From Solea solea (Eukaryota > Chordata > Actinopteri > Pleuronectiformes > Soleidae), in contig NC_081142.1 in assembly GCF_958295425.1 (NCBI RefSeq), positions 8,785,754 through 8,849,753 on the forward strand: a stretch of DNA of 64,000 nt, given 5' to 3'. The notes under the pieces are model-generated. The model searched no databases. It was not told the DNA's origin and saw nothing but the letters and a program-made list of their open reading frames with translations. Shown here one piece after another: positions 33,101 through 44,456 of the stretch. Numbering within the stretch: the first letter of the stretch is position 1; each line of letters opens with the position of its first letter. Position numbers and translations under genes: made by a program.

Positions 33101-36100
33101 ATAAACATTGAAATATTTTATACTGCATACCATAAATGTACATATCACTGTTACACCACCAGCTACATCAATGTTGCCGTCCTCACCAGTTTGTCCACTT
33201 GTCCCAGTTTGTGCCCTCCATTCTGCCAGTCAGTCAGCACTTTTTGAGTTATGCCAATGATGTCCGTCTCCACACGGTGACGGACGTCCTGAGAAAGAGC
33301 TCTGATGAGAACATGACGCCATACTGGTAGGTTCTCCTCTTCCGAGGGTGGGAAACGCATCACCAGCTCCATCTGGGAAAACAAACACTTATGAGAATAA
33401 ATCTCATGGCAAGGTTGTGAGCTAATACAGTGGCTTTTTATGATGTACAAGGACAAAGATACAGGAAAACTTTTATTGCACTGCACATTTAATACTATTT
33501 GTGTTCGTCATTACACAAAAAGCAGCCAGCATACACCGTCCCAGTGATATGGGGCTCTGCCTCTTTGCTAATATTTTATTTGGAGATTTCCTCAAAAACG
33601 ATCTTAGAATATGTCATTATGAATGGCAACATCAACAACACGAGACATGAGCAAAACATTATATACAGTTGATGTTAATTTGTTTAAGACATTACAACAC
33701 ATCACTCCACTTCATTTACACATGCCCTTCATCTTCACCAGAATGTCTATATACAGTAGATTCCACATGCCACCAATGCATTGTGTGATTTGCAACTCAT
33801 TTCTAACCTGGTGGTTTGGCGTCATAAGGAAAACCATTCGTTTGAGCAGCAGGCTCAAGTGGAATAACTGGTAACACTCGGTGGCGCACATCTTCACCTA
33901 ATGGAGAGGAAGGAGAAGCAGACAGGATGCAAGAGACTGTGTGAGTGTCCATGTGAAGGCACAGAAGGAGTAAAATCACCAGGACACCAGGGTGGAAGAA
34001 AGGTGAAGAAGTGAAGCAGAGGGACGTGTATGGAAATCAGTGGGTTCCAGGTTGATCTGAGGACGTTATGGTGAAACGGGTTATAAAAAGGTGTCAGTCA
34101 CCAAGATCCCTCAACACCAATTGTCACCTCTGTTGGGGTGCCACAAAAACAGTGAGGACCCCATACTAGTCTACCAACCCACAGGGTGGGGGAGGGGGCA
34201 TGACATTATTCAGAAAGTTCTCAGGAAGAAGTCCCAGAACTTGTGATTTCTACCAAAGACGGTGGTAGATTTCATAGGTTGAGATGTGATACCATTAACT
34301 CTTGTGTGTCTATAAAAATAAAACAAGTGTTCTATTTCATGTTTTAAGATGCATGTCCATCTCAGATTAAAATAAAGCAGGACCACAAGCCTATTCTTTC
34401 AAGTATGTTGTGCCTTCTGTTCAATTCTACCTACCAGCTGAGCAATGAGGAGGATATGATGTAGACAAAGTTCGGCAGTCCCATACCTGTGTACATATAA
34501 GAAAGAAAAAATCAGCACAAACAATACATTACATAAAAACATGTGCAAAACTGTTTGCAATCAGGCTTTGGAGAAACAGAAGTTGTAAAAAGAGAGTTAT
34601 GTAAAGCAAACTCTGAACAAACAAAAAACAGGTGTACAATATGAACTTTTATCTTGGTAAATCATATACAGTATGGGAACACGCCTGTAAATTAACTGTA
34701 TAAAAAAGACAAACCATTTACAGTTTTGGTGGAAAATACACATTAAGACATTACTCCTGGCTCTCACCGTGCTGTAAAGCACCACACATCTGTTGCCAGT
34801 AAAGCTGTCTGTGTATCAGCCTGCAGGACTGCATCGACCAAACAGCGCTCCTAAAAATTAAACAGAGATAGAGAGAGATAAGGCAAATGGAAAGTAAAAC
34901 AGACAAGGGCGTGACACAGAAAATGGCAATAAACAGAGGAAACTAAAGTAGCCAGAAAACCTTTATCACGGTTAAAGAAAGTGAAAGAATAACTTGCTTT
35001 GAATAACAGGAAATGCCATACTAAAATACAGCCAAGAATAAGGTTAGGTAGCAAACATAAATATAATGAATTTTTGATACAATGGTTATATATTCACACA
35101 AGGGTCATCATTCATTTTCAACACGCTCACACATGTAATTCTATGAATTGCTGTCAAATAATAATGCAGTCTGAAATGGCCTCACCAGCACAGGGAAGTA
35201 AACTGGAGGAAGTGCAGCCACACTGGCACAGAGATGCACGCACATGTGGTGGTGTAGTGTGACTTGGACCTGGGCCTGACCTCTCGTCATCACTCCTGGC
35301 AAGAGCACCGGTACCTTGCGCTCAGTATAACAACGGCGGAAACTAGTGAACAAGGCGCTGTAAAGAGGATGCCTGGCGACAGAGGGGATGTAGAGAAGCT
35401 TTGAAGTGTAAGAAGGTCAAGACTCAAAGCTCCACTCAACTTGAAACTCAAAAAAGAAGCAATGTCAACACATTTCATGTAAAAGGAATTCTCAGTGATG
35501 AATACTACACATATTAACACTAACATTACATTATTGTAATGTATTTTTCACCTCCTGACTGCAAATACATAAATACTGCTGGACCCTGCATCAACACACC
35601 AAAATATCCCATTACCAAAAATTATTATCATTTCTCCAAAATCTTGTATTACCTGGGTGTGTCTTCTGGAAACTGGCTGCCTGTGTGCCAAAGCTGCAGC
35701 ACCTCCTCAGGCTGCGTGACCAGCTGACCCAAGACACTCATCAGCAAAAGACAGTGAGGAAACTCATGCTCAGGACTTAACCCTGCAGAAAAAGACAGGG
35801 ATCATTTTGGTGCTGATTACTGGCTTTTTTACTCAGTCTGTATGTAGAAACATATGATGTGAACGTTCCTTTAATAGTACACATATCAACATTCAAAGGT
35901 GTCAAACTCTGAGCGAGCATTTGGTCTAAAGGTCAATCAAGATAAGACATTGTAGTGATAGTATTTGTAATAAGCAGACTAAATATACTGGGGTGCTATC
36001 AGTGTCAGTGCAGATCAAATCATTTTTTTATTTGGTTTGACCGCTAACTACTGAAAACAATATTTCCAATGCAAAGGAAAACAGAGACGCATCTACGGAT

Positions 36101-39100
36101 CCTGACACAGAATCTGAGAAAAGAGGAAATATAGGACAAACTCACGTAGGTCCTTCCCGAGGACAATCTCAGTGAATGGCCTTAAATGCAACAGCTGAAG
36201 CAGAAGGGCATCCATGGGCACCAGAGCTGCTGCCTTTAACTCCTCAGAGAGAGCTGTGGGCAATGTCTGAGCAGACAAGCTGGGAGGGAACTTACTGAAA
36301 GACAACAGACCCATCTGAGAAAATGTTACAGAAACTCTCACTACTGCCAAGTCAAACTTTAAACTGTGGTCCAAATCCCTTTCTTAAAACTGAAGCCAAA
36401 CCATACGTACCTGACAATCTGAAGGTAAACTTGGTGAAAGCAGCTACAGTGCTTTGTGAGAAAAAATTTAAATTCCTGTTAGATAAAATAGAAAATAAAT
36501 ATGAGTTTACATAACACATCAAGGTGGCATTAAGTATTAATAGATTTAAGAAAGCCGTGAGTAGATTCTTTTTTGTAGCACCTTTATATAATGAACCAAC
36601 GTGTTGGCAAAAAACCTGCTCATCTTTGCACTTTTCTGGAACAGCTTGTATTCTGGACTTTGTGTTGCCACCTTTAAAAAGAAAATTTAAAAGAGTTTGT
36701 TTTTTAAAAAAAACAAAAAAGACTACCTTTGAATTTACATGAATAAACACATCACATACAAGTGTACACCATTCCTTGAAAATGTAGGATGCACTTAATA
36801 GTATATAGGACAGAAATATCCCCCATAATAGCAATTCTAGTAGGGTATCCGATCAGTGAGGAATAAAACGTATTCTACACCAGCACATTTACATCTACAA
36901 AATACATTTCACATGACGGGACAATACAAGTAAAAGATGAACTAAAATCATATTTGATCCTGTATCTGTATTAAAAAAACAATAATAATTTAAAAAAAAA
37001 AAAGCTACAAAATCTCCATGTATCATCTATACTGTATAATTTTGTGACTAGTTCCTACCTGTTGACCAGCATTGGTCATCTGTTCTGCCCACTCCACACA
37101 GCTGTGGAAGGAGGCCAGCAGGTTTTCACACAAGCTGGAACTAATGTCACCATGATGCAGATGTTTCTCTACCAATGAGCGGTACTTCAGACTCTGTCTG
37201 ATCACAAGTAATCACAATTTAATATCATCTCTTATAACAACCTGATAACTTTAGTATAACAGACGAGATTACATTAGAAGAAACAGGCACAAACATGAAT
37301 GTCTGCTTCACTGACTTGATGAGAAATTTCCACGTGTTTGCATGCAGTGCAATGTCCAGGTTGGAAATAATAGAGCAGATATCCAGCAAGCTGTGAATCA
37401 CTGGGGAAGATTTTAAAAAATGTCAATTAATTAGACTGCAATAAATCTATCCTTATTAGCTTACCAGCAAAGAGTGTGGCAGTGACACACAGAAGGATTC
37501 ATATTTATGTATGGTGCAGGTACACACCTGTAACAATGTCAGAGACCTCCTCCTCTGAGGCACTGCTGTCCAGGGTGATACGGTCCAATAGCTCCAATAG
37601 ACCTTTCTGAAGGGAATATGCCTCCTTGAAGAGTCCCTGCAGCAGATCAGCCACCAGTGACAGACGGCCACAGTAAACCACGTCACTCTCCTGGGGACAA
37701 AATGCAAAATCTGCTTATCTTTTTTTTGGTTTGTTTCTCACTAAATTCCAAACCAGTTCAATTAAATTTCAAATCTGTTCAGTTGTTGCTTTCAGATAAT
37801 GACATCTTCATGTGATGATGACAACAGATAAACATTTTGGTCATTAAAGACAGAATAAATAATAAAATGAATTATGAAATGTAACGATTACAGACTATGT
37901 CATTTTTCAGAACTTCCCCTACTTCACTACTATATTGAATGGTACATGTGACATTTAGGAGGTTTATATGCAGTTGGAAAATGAGTATTGAGAATTTATC
38001 ATTGCTTGTTGCGAGCGGGTCTTACAACCGTGTTTCTAGCATTCCAGACATGCATACTTAAAAGTCAGATTCTATTGTATGTATATCACATGCAGACATG
38101 GAAAGTATGACACAGTATTGAACATCTACAGTATCATTTTAGACATCACTAATTCATGAACACTGGACTTTTAAATGTCATAATCAACAGTGTAAACTTG
38201 TTAGTCCAACCAATGCAACCAACTCATTTTACTTAACATAAATCTTGTAGATATTAAAATAGTATTTTTAAAATCCATCCCACAATATTATATAAATATA
38301 TTAAACGCAGTGAGTACATGTTTAACATCCGCTATGGCTTAAAATGCACTCATAACACTATTGCACTGAACGAACTGACCTTGCAGTGTAAAAAAGTCTC
38401 CCTCAGGATTTTCAGGATACAAGTGGGTAACGAGCGAATAGTATCCAGGTCAGGAGCTTCCTCAAATGAGCAAACATGACGAACGCAAGTAGAGAGTGCA
38501 TCAATTAGCTGCATCATTGCCTAAAAACAGACCACAACAGATTGTCAAACAAATGGTTAAAATACTTTGGTGACAACGCACTGGATATCATACACAGCTT
38601 GAACTCATAACTTAATCAGTAAGGGTATAATAATGTGAATAATACAGCTATAATACTAGTACCTGAAGAACATTCCTTAGTAATGCACATAGTTCAGTGT
38701 TTTGACTGGACAGTCCTCCAACTTGGTCTGAGATTTCTTTCATCATGCTGTCGAACACTGACACAGCCTGCCGACATTTCACAATAAGGAAAAGACAGAG
38801 GCAAAACAATATACATAAAAATAAGCTCAATTCACAAGGATACCTTTACAATAACAAAAACAGATACTGAAGACAACATGCTGTTTACCTTTGGTAAGAT
38901 CTTTGAGAAGCATTCATCTTCCAGCTCTGACAAACCAATATGTGGGAGGAACAGGTCTGTAATTATCTTCAGTATACCTGTTGGGATGATATGCATTAAG
39001 AAGACGTTTCATTCGTATTCACAAATAGCAGTCATGGTGCTTACAAACACAAATTTTGCAATTAAGAAACTTACGTAAATGTTCCTCCCAGCTTTCAGTT

Positions 39101-39578
39101 TTAAGCTGCAAAGAGTGTAAACAGTCAAGGAATAACAATGGATTGAAGAAAACTGTGACGTCTAATGTCAAAAGGAATGAAGGGAGGAAGGAACAGGAAA
39201 ATAATCCCAGCTGACATAGGGCTTATGGCAGGGTACACCCTGGACAGGTATCCAGTCATAGAGACAAGCAACCATTCACTCTCACACTCACACCTACGGT
39301 CAATTTAGAGTGTTCAATTTGCCTAACCCCCAATTTTGCAATCATAATCAAATTAAACTGAATACTAATACCAGTAAAGGCAGAGCACCAATAGACATAC
39401 TGGTTGCCAGACAGACAGACAGACAAATGTGTCACAACGAGACGGTAATGAGGACACAAAGTGCCGTACGTATTAGGGATATGTTGAGCTTCGGCAGGAC
39501 AGACTTAAGCTCCTGGCGACAGGTTTCCTGACTCCACTGCACCACTTCCTCCAGGAGAGAAGTGTTGGTCTGGGACAT
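30150..39578 (-). CDS. firrm: FIRRM / C1orf112 homologue (FIGNL1-interacting regulator of recombination and mitosis), 24 coding exons
   Basis: Coding exons 5' to 3' on minus: 39483-39578, 39075-39114, 38889-38977, 38663-38767, 38380-38520, 37528-37690, 37316-37400, 37059-37197, 36582-36671, 36411-36475, 36146-36294, 35653-35782, 35186-35372, 34768-34850, 34435-34486, 33808-33897, 33187-33372, 32466-32585, 32279-32374, 32081-32194, 31321-31425, 31142-31222, 30916-31062, 30150-30362; 2766 nt, 921 aa. Recognised from blocks such as GLSSQNTE, LFKEAYSLQK, FHSCVEWAEQMT, KFPPSL, HHHMCVHLCA, ECYQLFHLSLLLKR and NHEEVISQSLSNEETK, all in the order of human C1orf112. The protein is an all-helical, HEAT-like scaffold with no catalytic motif. 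Family role: partners FIGNL1 to remove RAD51 from chromatin in homologous recombination and crosslink repair. Intron 1 fits an AT-AC intron; all others are GT-AG. Confidence 0.95.
39115..39482 (-). other. Candidate U12-type AT-AC intron (firrm intron 1)
   Basis: No GT donor joins exon 1 to exon 2 in frame. Taking ATATCCCTAA as donor, TTCCTTGAC as branch site and AC as acceptor (branch A to intron end 10 nt) gives phase-0 joining: ...VLPKLN|SLQLKTESWEEH, the same length as my recollection of the human protein. Donor hexamer ATATCC and branch site fit the minor-spliceosome consensus. A SINE fragment sits inside the intron. Confidence 0.8.
39205..39335 (-). repeat. Truncated SINE (same body as 24241-24625) in firrm intron 1
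   Basis: Blocks such as CAACCATTCACTCTCACACT, GGTCAATTTAGAGTG and GGGTACACCCTGGACAG match the body of the full-length SINE in scyl3 intron 1, in the same orientation. The tRNA-like head and the extreme tail are missing. Confidence 0.7.
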
Positions 39579-42454
39579 GATGACAGCAGGTCAGGACAGA
39601 ACTGTCCGCACCAGACGACTGAAACGTTTCACAATAAATGAGTCATTTGAATTTGGACACAGCTGTAGTTATATTTAAAAGTCACTTTCTATACAATACT
39701 ATTGTTAGCTTGTTTGCTTGTTATGGTACGGTTAGCCGGACATTTAATGCTAACATGGTGGTTTATTTTGGGATAATATGAATAGTTTCTTACCATACAA
39801 GCCAGTATCTTTCGATCAGACGCAAGAGGATCAGGTACACGTTCCTACGCCTTAGTTTGACTTAAACTTCCCCATTATTGTCTTATTGACGACTGAAATG
39901 TAGAAAGGACAGTAGACTGCGAAGTAAACTGCAAACAAACATACCGCGCGCTCAGGGATGCCAGGTGTGTATGGGGGAAAGAAATCCGCAATACACGGTC
40001 AATCAAAAGTAGAACATAACCAGCCCAGTGGCACCAAAGCAAGCTCTTTCTTTGTTCTCTCTCTTTTGCCTACATCGAAAATAAGTCACTGTAAGTCAAA
40101 GTGCTTGTACTGCACACAAATGAGCCACAATATAAAACGTGGTTGTGGAATGACATGGTTTGTCCCGTGAAAGAAGGAATTCCATTAACCACATGACACG
40201 CAAACTGTAGAATGTAAACGGAGTGGGAACAGATTGAATGGAACTAATTTCACCTACACATTTTATTTTGTAGTGGGCTGAACATGGTGTTTTTGCCTCT
40301 GTTATCGTTTGCTGTCACTTCAGAATTTCCGCATGAAAACAACAGACCTGGCAACCCCGTGAGTCGGATATGACGTTGTGGCAAACCGTCAAGTTTTCAA
40401 CCAGTAGGAAGCGGAGTGACTGCAAAGCGCTGCAAAAACAACCGACGCGCGCTTTAACATGGCAGATAAAAAAAGGCCTGCTTTTTATGTACATTTATTA
40501 ACAATGTAAACATGTGGCCAGTCATATTTTCATCTAAATTAGGGTTACAACAAATAATTGATTAATTAATAATTAAGCAATGAATTGACAAATGTTTTTA
40601 TTTTATATATTTAAAAAAAAGTATCTTGCCTCATTTTATGAACTTTAAATAGGCTTTATAACTCTTTGAAATAACTGCTTGATGAAATATGACTGCTCTC
40701 CAGTATGATGAGCAGTTCATGTTAATCGGCATTGAATAACATTTTAAAAAAAGAATACAATGTATGAGGTGTGTGTTTGTGCCACACAAACTGCCACACA
40801 TTCCAGTTCAAGAGATATAACATTATGTGACATCAATTATTACATTAGCAGCATCATTGTCTAAAATGAATTGTAAAGTTTCAGTGATGAACATGTAAAT
40901 AAGACATTCATGGGGATTAAATAAGCACATGCAATAACAGTAGCCCAGACATTAATACTGTTTTATCTAATTATCTACTGTTGTCCAAATTACGTGTATA
41001 ATGACATATTCACCTAGATTGACAGAAAGTCCTGATGTGGAAATGTTTTGGATCTCTTCCTTTCACAAGAAGTTTCCACACATTCAGTGTGGCCAAAACA
41101 CATTATCTTATATTCCATTGCAGGATGCCTTTCCATTGTTACTCAGTCAAAGTGATACATGAGGGAAAACTGGCAATGACAACTCATTTCAAGGTTTGTG
41201 GAGTGTATTCAGAGAGTATTAAGAAGATGGCTTCACTCCATCACATTATGTTTTATTTAAATGTTTCTCTCGATAATAAACCCTCAATATTCCAGAGAAA
41301 CTAAATTCAGAACTACAGTATTTGCAAATTTGGTGTTACTAAACATATATGGTCCACTCTATAAATATCTGGATTACTTAAAACCAGCAAATATCAGCCC
41401 ACAAAAGCTAATGTAAGTGCCTTACTGTAAATTACTAGGATGTGTAGGATGGATTGTATTCAAATCAGTAAAGGGAAATGTGACTGAACCTTGAGGAGTC
41501 TGGAAATTCTGTTGGCCTTTGGTCAGACTGTCTGGTTGCCTATTGTTTCACTGATAAGATCATGAGCACTTAAGTTTCCCAACAGCCTGAGGTGTTAGCT
41601 ACTGCCGCCGCTGCCGCCGCTGCAGGAAAATGGCAATTTCTTGTTTAGGAAACAGGACCTCACTTGATAATTTTCTGCTGTTTAAAGAGAAAGACTTATT
41701 ACAAAAACAAAGTTCATATATTGCTTTGAAACAGTCACATTTTGATCATGCAAACAATGTAAACCAATATAAAACAATATAAAATATAGTGCCATATACG
41801 TTTGGACAATTCTGAGAAGGAAAATATTTTGTAAAAATTAAAGCTTGTTATAAGAAGTCATTAGCCCCAACGTGTAGCATGTGTTTTACAAGAAGTGGGT
41901 TGAGTCAAATGCAGTAGCTTTCTCTCATGTTGACCCTACTGTTGGTAGAATGGAAAGGTTATCAGTTGGCAGGAAACTGACTCCGGATTTTGCTACTCAT
42001 TTATCTGGAAGATTGCTATTTATCTTCTATTTTTTTTCCAGTCACAGGGTAACTGGTGCAGTCAGTGTTAATGTTAAGTCATGAGGTCAAGGTCCATTCG
42101 TGTATTTTTTAGAATTACACACCATTCACTTTCATTTAATGTTGTTGGGATTTTTTTTTTTTTCGACTCATCAGGATGGTGCGTCACATGCTAAAAATAT
42201 AAGTAGGGGCAAGAATGTTCCGGACTGCTGGAATTCACAGTTACATACACTTAATGAGCCTCATGTGGAAAACCCAGAGGAAAAGGATGTTGGCTCTTGT
42301 AGTACTGAAATTTCATGGAAATCATACCTGTAGCATGTGGTATTGTGAATAAGTTCAAAGCACTAAAAATAAAGTGATAATGCTTACAAAAACAACATAT
42401 ATATATATATTTTTAAATTAGAAATGAACAATATTCAAAGTGCAATAAACGAAA

Positions 42455-42612
42455 TTTGTGGTGGAACATGGGCAGGATCCAAGGCTATTTTTTGGGCCTT
42501 TCTTATGATTGTCTCCTCAAAGACGCCACTAAAGTTGCTAAACCAGACAGAAGTGCCATACCACAGGAGGCTCTCAACTACAGCGCGGTAGAAGAGGAGC
42601 AACACTTTCTGG
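42455..42612 (-). pseudogene. LINE reverse-transcriptase remnant
   Basis: On the minus strand about 50 codons read as QKVLLLFYRAVVESLLWYG, TSVWFSNFSGVFEE and TIIRKAQKIA. The FYRAVVESLLWYG...W pattern is the thumb region just after the reverse-transcriptase domain of non-LTR retrotransposons. No longer frame was found on either side, so this is a dead fragment. Confidence 0.7.
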
Positions 42613-44165
42613 CTGACACCAGAGACTGATCTGTGGATTTAGGATGTCTCTGTGACTTGTGTCTCTTTGTGTAACTCAAGAGTGACCTATAGGATCAGGG
42701 CTCTCCACATTTAATGATTCTTTGACAATGGTCTGTTATAACTTTGGCTTGTTGTTTAGGGTCATTGTCAAACAAGTGAGGATCAATCTGAAGCCACTCT
42801 GCTGGTTTGGGGTGATGGATAGGAATTAAAATGTTGTAAGAGGCTGAAACTTTGTCAAAAAAAAAAGAAAAACTGGCTTAAAAAAGTTCAGTCAGTTCAT
42901 GTCTTTGGTCCAAATGCATATAACATTTTCATATCAATTTCCACACTATCAGTCCTCTGAATAGAAAATTGCACTTAAAGTAATGCTGGCTGATGCTGCC
43001 TAATTAACTTTTTGGACTTTAAGGTTTTCTTGGTTTTTAGGTTATCATATTTTTTTCTATTGTTTATTTAGATTAATGGATTATTTATTTTATTATGCCA
43101 TTTTTGTATTAACTGTAGTTAACCCTTAGCACAGATACCTGCATCTCATTCCGCATGTACTTTTTTTTAATGGCGTTAATTTAAATATCTAATTGCGATT
43201 ATTGTGACAGGAATTGCGATTCGCGAAATTAGAGGGAATGTTTTTTTTTTACATCATTATTCTCATTCGAAAAACACATTTAAAATGATTACTATGGGAT
43301 ATTTGTGCAGATTTGTGAGAAACAACAATTTCTCTTCAAGACAATGATCCATCTAAAATGATATTGATTGATTTTGGCTTTAACAAATATTGCACCTCCT
43401 ACGATTTGAAAATTGCAGTATAGGCCGTATGGCGATTTCAATAAAAAAATTGTTCAGCCTTAGTGTGCATGACAATAAATCATCTATATTTTGAACGATG
43501 GAGCCCATATGACTTTTCAAGGTTTTTATATATAATTTGCTTCCACATGTCAGTTCTTCATGATATTGGGGTCCAATTACTTTTTCCTCCAGTAACTTCT
43601 GTGGTAAAATGTCTCATCAACAACTAACACCCTAACCCGCAGGAACTGATTAGAAATGTTGACATCGGCATTATCTATACAGACTAACTCTATTTATTTA
43701 AACAGATCTATTTTCATCAGTTTTGTCTGCTGGCGTTTCTTCATCTATTGTCACGTTTGTTTGTTTTTTTGCCTTTTTGTGAAGTAATTTGCAACATTTG
43801 CCAGGAAAAGTGTTTGCAGTTTATTGCAATTAGTGCTCTATCTCTGTATAATCTGGTTCATTGTTAGTCTTGTCTTTTATTTGTAGATTTTGTGGCGTTT
43901 ATTTATTTTTGTATTATTGTCTGCAAATCTCTGAGGAATTTCGATTCAAGCTCACACGCCTGCAAGCCCTTCTTATCTGGATTATTTGGATCTCTTTTCT
44001 TTCTTTTTTTCACAAGAAATGTCGCCTGTGGAGAACAGGATATGTGATTAATTCGAGCTGGACCACCACTTCCTGTATGGACTTTACACTTGGCACATAA
44101 CACTCAAAAGTAAAAGTAAAAATGATGTCATTTATTCAGCGCTGTGCCAGATCCTTTACATTTCA

Positions 44166-44167
<2 letters not shown>

Positions 44168-44229
<62 letters not shown>
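44168..44229. repeat. (TA)n microsatellite downstream of phpt1
   Basis: About 30 uninterrupted TA repeats. It lies between the phpt1 stop codon and the nearest canonical minus-strand AATAAA (44131-44136), so it may be part of the phpt1 3' UTR or just beyond it. Confidence 0.95.
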
Positions 44230-44234
<5 letters not shown>

Positions 44235-44456
44235 ACACTTGAGTTAATAATCACTTGGAGCACTAAATGTGTCAGTATTTTTGCTTTAAAAGAATCCAAA
44301 ACAAACAATTCAATGCAAAATGGTGTATTTCAATTCAAAAATGGTTGCACAGAAGGGTCAAAACATTTCTGGTTGTTGTTGTTTTGTCTTCCTTTTTAAA
44401 ATAATTAATTTGAAAATAAATTAAGGCATACATTTCAACTCTGATGCAGGTTTACT

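Larger units (their letters stand above)
39579..44456. other. firrm upstream / phpt1 downstream intergenic region
   Basis: A 4.9-kb AT-rich gap. I see the firrm 5' flank (39579-40460, with a few CG-rich patches), the LINE remnant at 42455-42612, degenerate MITE-like sequence around 43180-43460 (ends like GCGATT...TTGTTCAGCC) and the (TA)n tract. Three exon-like islands near 41120-41190, 41878-42010 and 42173-42333 are discussed as a finding. No METTL18-like single-exon methyltransferase ORF was found. Confidence 0.5.

Noticed and set aside
36352..36834. 160-codon minus-strand ORF
   Set aside because: It is an out-of-frame shadow. Two real firrm exons (36582-36671 and 36411-36475) lie here in other frames, separated by an intron.
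39106..39114. Alternative AG acceptor (ctttgcag) for firrm exon 2
   Set aside because: It keeps phase but drops three residues relative to the expected protein length, lies 19 nt from the branch A, and still needs the AT donor. The AC acceptor fits better, though RNA data are needed.
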